Source: Cyclospora cayetanensis
Lineage: Eukaryota > Apicomplexa > Conoidasida > Eucoccidiorida > Eimeriidae
Direction of reading: 5' to 3'
DNA: 10,570 bases
Assembly: GCF_002999335.1 (NCBI RefSeq)
Contig: NW_020312349.1
Span: forward strand, 1-10,570
The notes under the pieces are model-generated. The model saw only the letters and a program-made list of their open reading frames with translations. It was not told the DNA's origin and did no database searches. Of this stretch, positions 1 through 5,922 are shown piece by piece; position 1 is the stretch's first letter, and every line of letters begins with the position of its first letter. The position numbers were made by a program, and so were the translations under genes.

Positions 1-70
1 ACCCAACCCGCTTCCTGACTCGCTCCCCTTCTACCCAAACGCACAGTGCCAAAAAACTCCTCCCCTACCT

Positions 71-120
71 ACACACCCACACTTCCACACCCCCCACACA
101 TACTTTTACACACACACACT
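71..120. repeat. CA-rich low-complexity tract
   Basis: Imperfect CA-rich stretch (GT-rich on the minus strand) downstream of the large gene's stop. It probably lies in the 3' UTR or in an intron of the gene. No poly(A) signal was recognised. Confidence 0.6.
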
Positions 121-123
121 CGT

Positions 124-193
124 CTGCATGCATGCATGCATGCATGGCGCAAAAAACTCAAGAGGTCAGATCCCCTCGCAGCAAAACGCTTAC
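124..193 (-). other. Candidate last intron (intron 8)
   Basis: A consensus donor GTAAGC begins at 193, and a possible acceptor ends at 125-124 after a CATGCATGCATGCAG run, giving a 70-bp intron similar in size to intron 2. Splicing here would add a short Thr/Val/Cys tail before a TAA near 108-106. If unused, translation stops at 158-160. Which is real cannot be decided from sequence alone. Confidence 0.35.
125..142. repeat. TGCATGCATG tandem run containing GCATGC motifs
   Basis: Four overlapping copies of the self-complementary TGCA unit. GCATGC is a known ApiAP2 transcription-factor motif in apicomplexans, but here the run lies at the 3' side of a candidate intron, so a splicing or simple-repeat explanation is equally possible. 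Confidence 0.6.
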
Positions 194-2295
194 CGCCGAT
201 TCTCCATCCGCGTCTCTCTCGCTCTCTGTTCTTTCCCACGGCAAATCACACTCGCTCCAGTAGCAGCTGCGGAGCCAACCAGGGAGCGCTTGCAAAGGAA
301 GCGGCTGAGAAATCGGCGGCTTGGGGTAGTGCCCCTGACTGCGCTTGCTCTTGCTGCTGGTAGTGCTCAACATGGTGGTTGTTGTCGCTGCAGCAGCAGC
401 GACAACAGCCGCTTTCGCCTTTTCTGCGGCTGCGGTCCCTCCGGCAGCGGGCTGCTGCTGCGCGCCGATGTCTTGCAGCTCTCTGACTGCCATTTCGACC
501 TCCACAGCACCCCACACGAGGTGACAGAGTCGCAAAGCATACTCGCTGGCGTCCAGAGCTGCTCGCTCGTCAGCAGACTCCACGATACTCCGGAGGCTCC
601 CCCCCCCCCCATTCACGCGCAGCGCCGTCCCCGCGAGTGGAGCTCCGCCCGCAGCTGCAAGCACCCCCAAGTCGCCGTGCTGCAGCGCCTGCTGCGGAGC
701 TGCAGAACCGCCGACGCCTCCGAATCCGCTCCAGCTGTCTCCCGCGGGCGAGGTGAACTGGCCGTTCGTCGGAGCCAAGAACGTGAGGGGATGCAGCTGC
801 CACCGCACTCGAACGGCAGGCGGATCTTCGGGAGCGGCAGCAGCCTCCGAAAGGCTCGCTGGCTGCTGCTGCCCAGCAGTGCCAGCACACTCCAGAGGAG
901 CGCCTGCTAGCTGCAGCAGCGCCGAGAGGCCTAGGCGAATGATTTGGCTGCTGTTCGTCAGATCCTTCCACAGACTCCCCTTCCTGGCGGCGACTGCTGC
1001 AGTGACTGCCGCTGCTGCCGCCGCTGCTGCGCCTCCGGAGGCGCTGCCGCTAAGGGCCCCCGCGGCTGCTCCCGCAGGCAGTCCAGCGATGGGGAGGGTG
1101 CTGAACCGCTTCGTCTCCCCCGTGAGGAAGCAGCAGCAGCACACGGAGGTGACTGCCACAAGTTCGCACAGGATGAACGAGGAAAGACCAACGGCGAGTC
1201 GCACCGCGGCGGGATGCAGGAAACAGCCGGAGACGGGGAGACCTGCAGCGAAAATGGTGGAGACGGGAGTGGGCGCTCCCAATGCAGTGGCGAGGATCGG
1301 CGCGTTGCTGCCGCTGGCGCTGCTGCTGTCTGGCTTGAGTTTGAGGTCCTCTGCCAGCTGCTGCGGAGAGAGGGGGGCGACGAGACGGGCAAAGGGTGAG
1401 CCGACGGCTACACCCCACATGCAGACGCCTGCAGCGAGGGAGGGGAGGCTGCCGCTATCTCCTAGCAGATCCGTCGTTGGAATCGAGGCAGTCGCGGCTG
1501 CAGATCGCTCTTGCTGCGCGTCCGGAGACTCCGAGAGAGCCGCTGCGGCAGCAGCAGCGGCTCCTGCAGCTGCAGCTGCAGCTGCTGGTTGGGGGGGCGC
1601 AGGCGAGGCACGCGGCTCAGGCGTGTCAAAGAGGAAGACACGGAAGCTCTGAAGTGCGGAGAGGAAAACGGGGAGGGAAGCCACAACGCCAAGCACGAAC
1701 TCTTCCCTAAGCTCTGCAGAGGGGAAGGGGCAGCCTCGTAAAGTCTTTGCCGCTGTCTCGGCTGCTGCCGCCGCCGCTGCAGTGACAGCGGCAAAGGGAA
1801 ACACACAGTCGTCCAGGGAGCGCGCAGCTCGAAGCGCTAGGACGGCAAAGACGTCTCCGTACAGAGAGATCAGAGACAAGACGAAGCTGCGCAGCGAAGG
1901 CGCGATTTCCATGAGAGCTGGGGGTTTTCCCGCTGCCAAATCCAGATCCGAGGCGGAAAGAAGAGAGAGCTGTCGAGAAACTCGAGAAAAGAAGGGCACG
2001 AAGGACTGGATCAGAGAGAGCACCTCATGCTGCGTTGTTGCACTCAGGATGCTTGTCTGGGGAAGCTGCTGCTGCAGCACCTGCTGGTCTTCATCGGCTG
2101 CAGCAGCAGCTGCTGCTGCTGCTGCCGCCACAGTCCGCTCATGAATCTCCGCGTGCATCCGTTTAGAGACGCAATTCAGCTGCTGCTGCGCCGTGGCAAC
2201 AGCAGCAAGCAGAGAGGCCTCCACCTCGCCTCTCAGCACGCCCGTCGAAATTCCCTCAAGCGGCTGCACCTCCTGGTGCTTCTTCTCTTCTTGGA

Positions 2296-2327
<32 letters not shown>

Positions 2328-5300
2328 TGCTCCTGCTGTTTCGCCGCTGCGCTGCAGGATGCAAACAGCGTAGCCGCGCGAGGATCTGACTGCAGCAGTT
2401 CGTGCACTTCCAGACCCTCTGCAAGAACTGCAGCAACAGCCTGAGAGCGAAGGCATTGTAGGGGTGGCAACAGCTCCTCTCCCTCGAACGCATGCAGCTG
2501 CTGCTGTTGAGGCTCGAGGTCGTCAAGAAGAAGCAGCAACGCACTGAGCGCTGCAGCAGACCCCTCCCCTCGATCCACCTGCGAAGCAGCATCGCCCCCT
2601 GTTGTCGCTGGAGATTCCCCTCGCGCCGCTGCAGAATGCCGCTGCAGCAAAACCAACCATGCCATCGCACGCTGCAATCTGCTAGTGCGCAGCTTCTCCG
2701 ACGCGACTGCTGCCTCCTCTCCGCTCTTGCCGCTGCTGCTGCACTGCAGAGCAACTGCAACGGCGTACAGAAGATCTCCTGCAACGTCAAGCAACTGCTG
2801 CGCCTGGGCAACTGGCAACAGCTGCACCTGCTGCTGCCGCCGTTTCTGCTGCTGCTGCTGCGGAAGGGCATCAAGCGCTCCTGCGGCTGCATGCATCAGC
2901 GCCAAAGCCGCACGCTCACCTAGCCCTCCGCAGAAGAACTGCTGCAGCGCTCTCGCATGGCTTCCTGTAAGCCCTGTTGCCGCTGCAGCACACAAAAGGC
3001 GTAGCAGTAAGAGCCACGAGGAGAGCTGCTAGCGCCACCCTGCCCTACCCGTCGCCTGGAGAAGACGACAGCTAGAAGCGAAAAAACACCAGTAGCAACA
3101 GATGCACAAGGAGGAGCCGAAACGCAGAACGTCCAGCGGCCTCAAGCAGCAGCAATAGCAATAGCAGCAATAGCACTAGCAATAGCAGCAATAGCAATAG
3201 CAGCAATAGCACTAGCAGCAATAGCAATAGCAGCAATAGCAATAGCAATAGCAGCAATAGCAATAGCAGCAATAGCAATAGCAATAGCAGCAATAGCAAT
3301 AGCAATAGCAGCAATAGCAATAGCAGCAATAGCAGCAATAGCAATAGCACTAGCAGCAATAGCACTAGCAGCAATAGCAATAGCAGCAATAGCAATAGCA
3401 CTAGCAGCCATAGCAATAGCAGCAATAGCAATAGCAGCAATAGCAATAGCAGCAATAGCAATAGCAGCAACAGCACTAGCAATAGCAGCAACAGCACTAG
3501 CAATAGCAGCAATAGCACTAGCAGCAATAGCACTAGCAGCAATAGCAATAGCAGCAATAGCAATAGCAATAGCAGCAATAGCAATAGCAGCAATAGCAAT
3601 AGCAATAGCAGCAATAGCAATAGCAGCAATAGCACTAGCAGCAATAGCAATAGCAGCAATAGCAATAGCAGCAACAGCAATAGCAGCAATAGCAGCACTA
3701 GCACTAGCAGCAATAGCAATAGCAGCAATAGCACTAGCAGCAGCAGCAATAGCAATAGCAATAGCAGCAATAGCAATAGCACTAGCAGCAATAGCAATAG
3801 CAGCAATAGCAATAGCAGCAATAGCACTAGCAGCAATAGCAATAGCAGCAATAGCAATAGCACTAGCAGCCATAGCAATAGCAGCAATAGCAATAGCAGC
3901 CACGGATTACCTGGTGCACTCAGACAAAGCCGAGTCCAAACTTCGGTTGCCTGCGGCGAAGCGGAGAGTTTGCTGGCTGCCACCCCTGCTGCATCTTTGC
4001 TGTTTTCCCTCTTTGCTGCAACGGGGGGCAGCTCAGCTGACACTGCTGCAGCCACTCCGAGGAGCAACTGGAGCAAATCGCGGAGCCGAAGAGACACCCG
4101 GCTGCCCCACGAGGCATCGAGCCACCGCGTGGCAAGGCTCTGCTCAGACAGCAAGCCCTCTACAACCTGCAAAATACACAAACGCACTTCAACGCACGAG
4201 AAAGTAATTCCCCCATCAAGTTCGCTCATGCTGCTCCTAGCAATGCTGCTGCTGCTAATGCTGCTGCACGCCCTCCGACTGCACGATCTGCCTGTTTGCG
4301 TGACTCGGAGCTTCAGTGGCAGCGGCGGAAATCCACGCAGCAGCAGAATTCGTCAGAGACGGCCAAGAGACGGCCAAGCACAGCAGCAGCAGTCCTAGCT
4401 AGAGACACTCCCGCCCTTGGGAAGTCGAATGACTGCAGCTGCACTGCTCCCGCCAAAACCACCCCTCCACCCCCTCCCTCTAAGAAGGGAACAGAGGGAA
4501 ATGAGCGACTGGACTGTGGCAATGATGCACCGACAGAAAAGCTCGAGCTGACTGCTAGCCTTGGTTCAGCCCTTGGAGGGGCCAACACGAACGCTCTTCA
4601 AGAAGCAGTTGCGGATTATGAGACTGCCTTCTCACCTTGAGACAAATTTGCAAGAGCGGCATTTCCTTGCTACGGACAGACTCCGACGACACCCCCAACA
4701 CCACAGCTAATTGCTGCAGCAATGCCTTCTCCCCTGCCTGCTGTTGCTGCTGCTGCTGCACTTGAGGCTCCACGGAGGTTCCGGAGCTTTCTGACGCATC
4801 CATGTCGCTTGGTCCTTCGCTCGCTTTCGCCTCCTTGCCGACTCTGTAGAAGCAGACCCCAAGAAACAGACACCCTGCGTATTGCCGCTGGAAGCATCGC
4901 CTCTAAACCCCACTACCGCTAGATCCCAGTTGTTGCTGCTGTTGTGCAACGGCGCCAGAAGCAGAAGCAGCCTCAGCAACATCAGCCGCTACTACCACCT
5001 CCCCTTCCTGAAAGCCATCCAACGAAACCGATACAGCCAATAGGACCCCCCCATCCTCAACAACAGCGACAACAACGTACAGGATCGAATCGATCGTGGT
5101 TTGCAGCTGCCACAGTGTCCACTGCAGAGAAGGCGGGGGAACCACAGGGAGGGCGACACTCGAGAGAGGCTGTAACTGCGCTGCTGCTGCCTTCGCTGCT
5201 GCCGTCGCGTTTCCTCTGCTGCTTGCTGATGCTGCTGCGGAGGCGGCAGCAGCAGCTGCTGCCGCTTCGGCAGGAGCACCCCCGAGGAAGTGGGAGAAGA

Positions 5301-5888
5301 CGGAGAAATCACCCCACAAGGCATCTATCGCTGCGTTGTGCTCAAAGGCACCACTGTTGAGGGCAGCCTCTCTGTGCGCCGAAGGCATCCGCAGCAAGGC
5401 TCCCCAAGCCTTCCACAGCGAGAAGGGAGTCTTGGACTGCCATGCGTCGCTCTCCTGCAGCAGCAGCAGCATATATCCGCGGAGAGGGGGTATGTACAAC
5501 AGCCATAGAAGGAGGAGTTCGCACCCCGATCGATCCCCTGCCGCCAGCGGCAGCGAGCCCACACCAGACAGAAGACGCAAGCGGAGACAACCAAGAAGCA
5601 CACCAATAGACGGGAGCAAGGCGGAAGAAGGAGAGGAGGCTACTGACGCATACGCGGAGGAGGACCTCCGTCAGGCATCGCACGCCACGCTTCAGCAGAG
5701 AGCAAAACGGTGCTAAAAACACGAAAAACGGGTACACTGCTCGCCATAGCACTGCTACTGAAGTGATTCTACACCTCAAGGAACACGCACAGCTGTGGCG
5801 ACACCACGGCTGCCGATCTTTCCGTGCATATACCTGCAAGAATTTCAGCCGACGCGGCTTCTCATTGCGAAGCCTGCCTCGGCTACGT

Positions 5889-5922
<34 letters not shown>

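Noticed and set aside
128..910. Plus-strand ORF of 260 codons
   Set aside because: Antisense to the end of exon 8, low-information composition, no recognisable motif. The minus-strand frame is much longer and fits the splice model.
753..1652. Plus-strand ORF of 299 codons opposite exon 8
   Set aside because: It is a shadow of the minus-strand exon. Its composition is Ala/Cys/Arg-rich because GC-rich triplet repeats remove stops on both strands, and it has no domain or splice context.
3145..3900. CRISPR array or minisatellite with fixed unit
   Set aside because: There are no unique spacers and no constant-length direct repeat, only a triplet alphabet in varying order, and the genome appears eukaryotic.
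3142..3903. Ala/Ile-repeat protein of 253 codons encoded by the array
   Set aside because: It exists only because the array lacks stops in this frame. It is not the frame of the flanking exons and has no start context outside the repeat.
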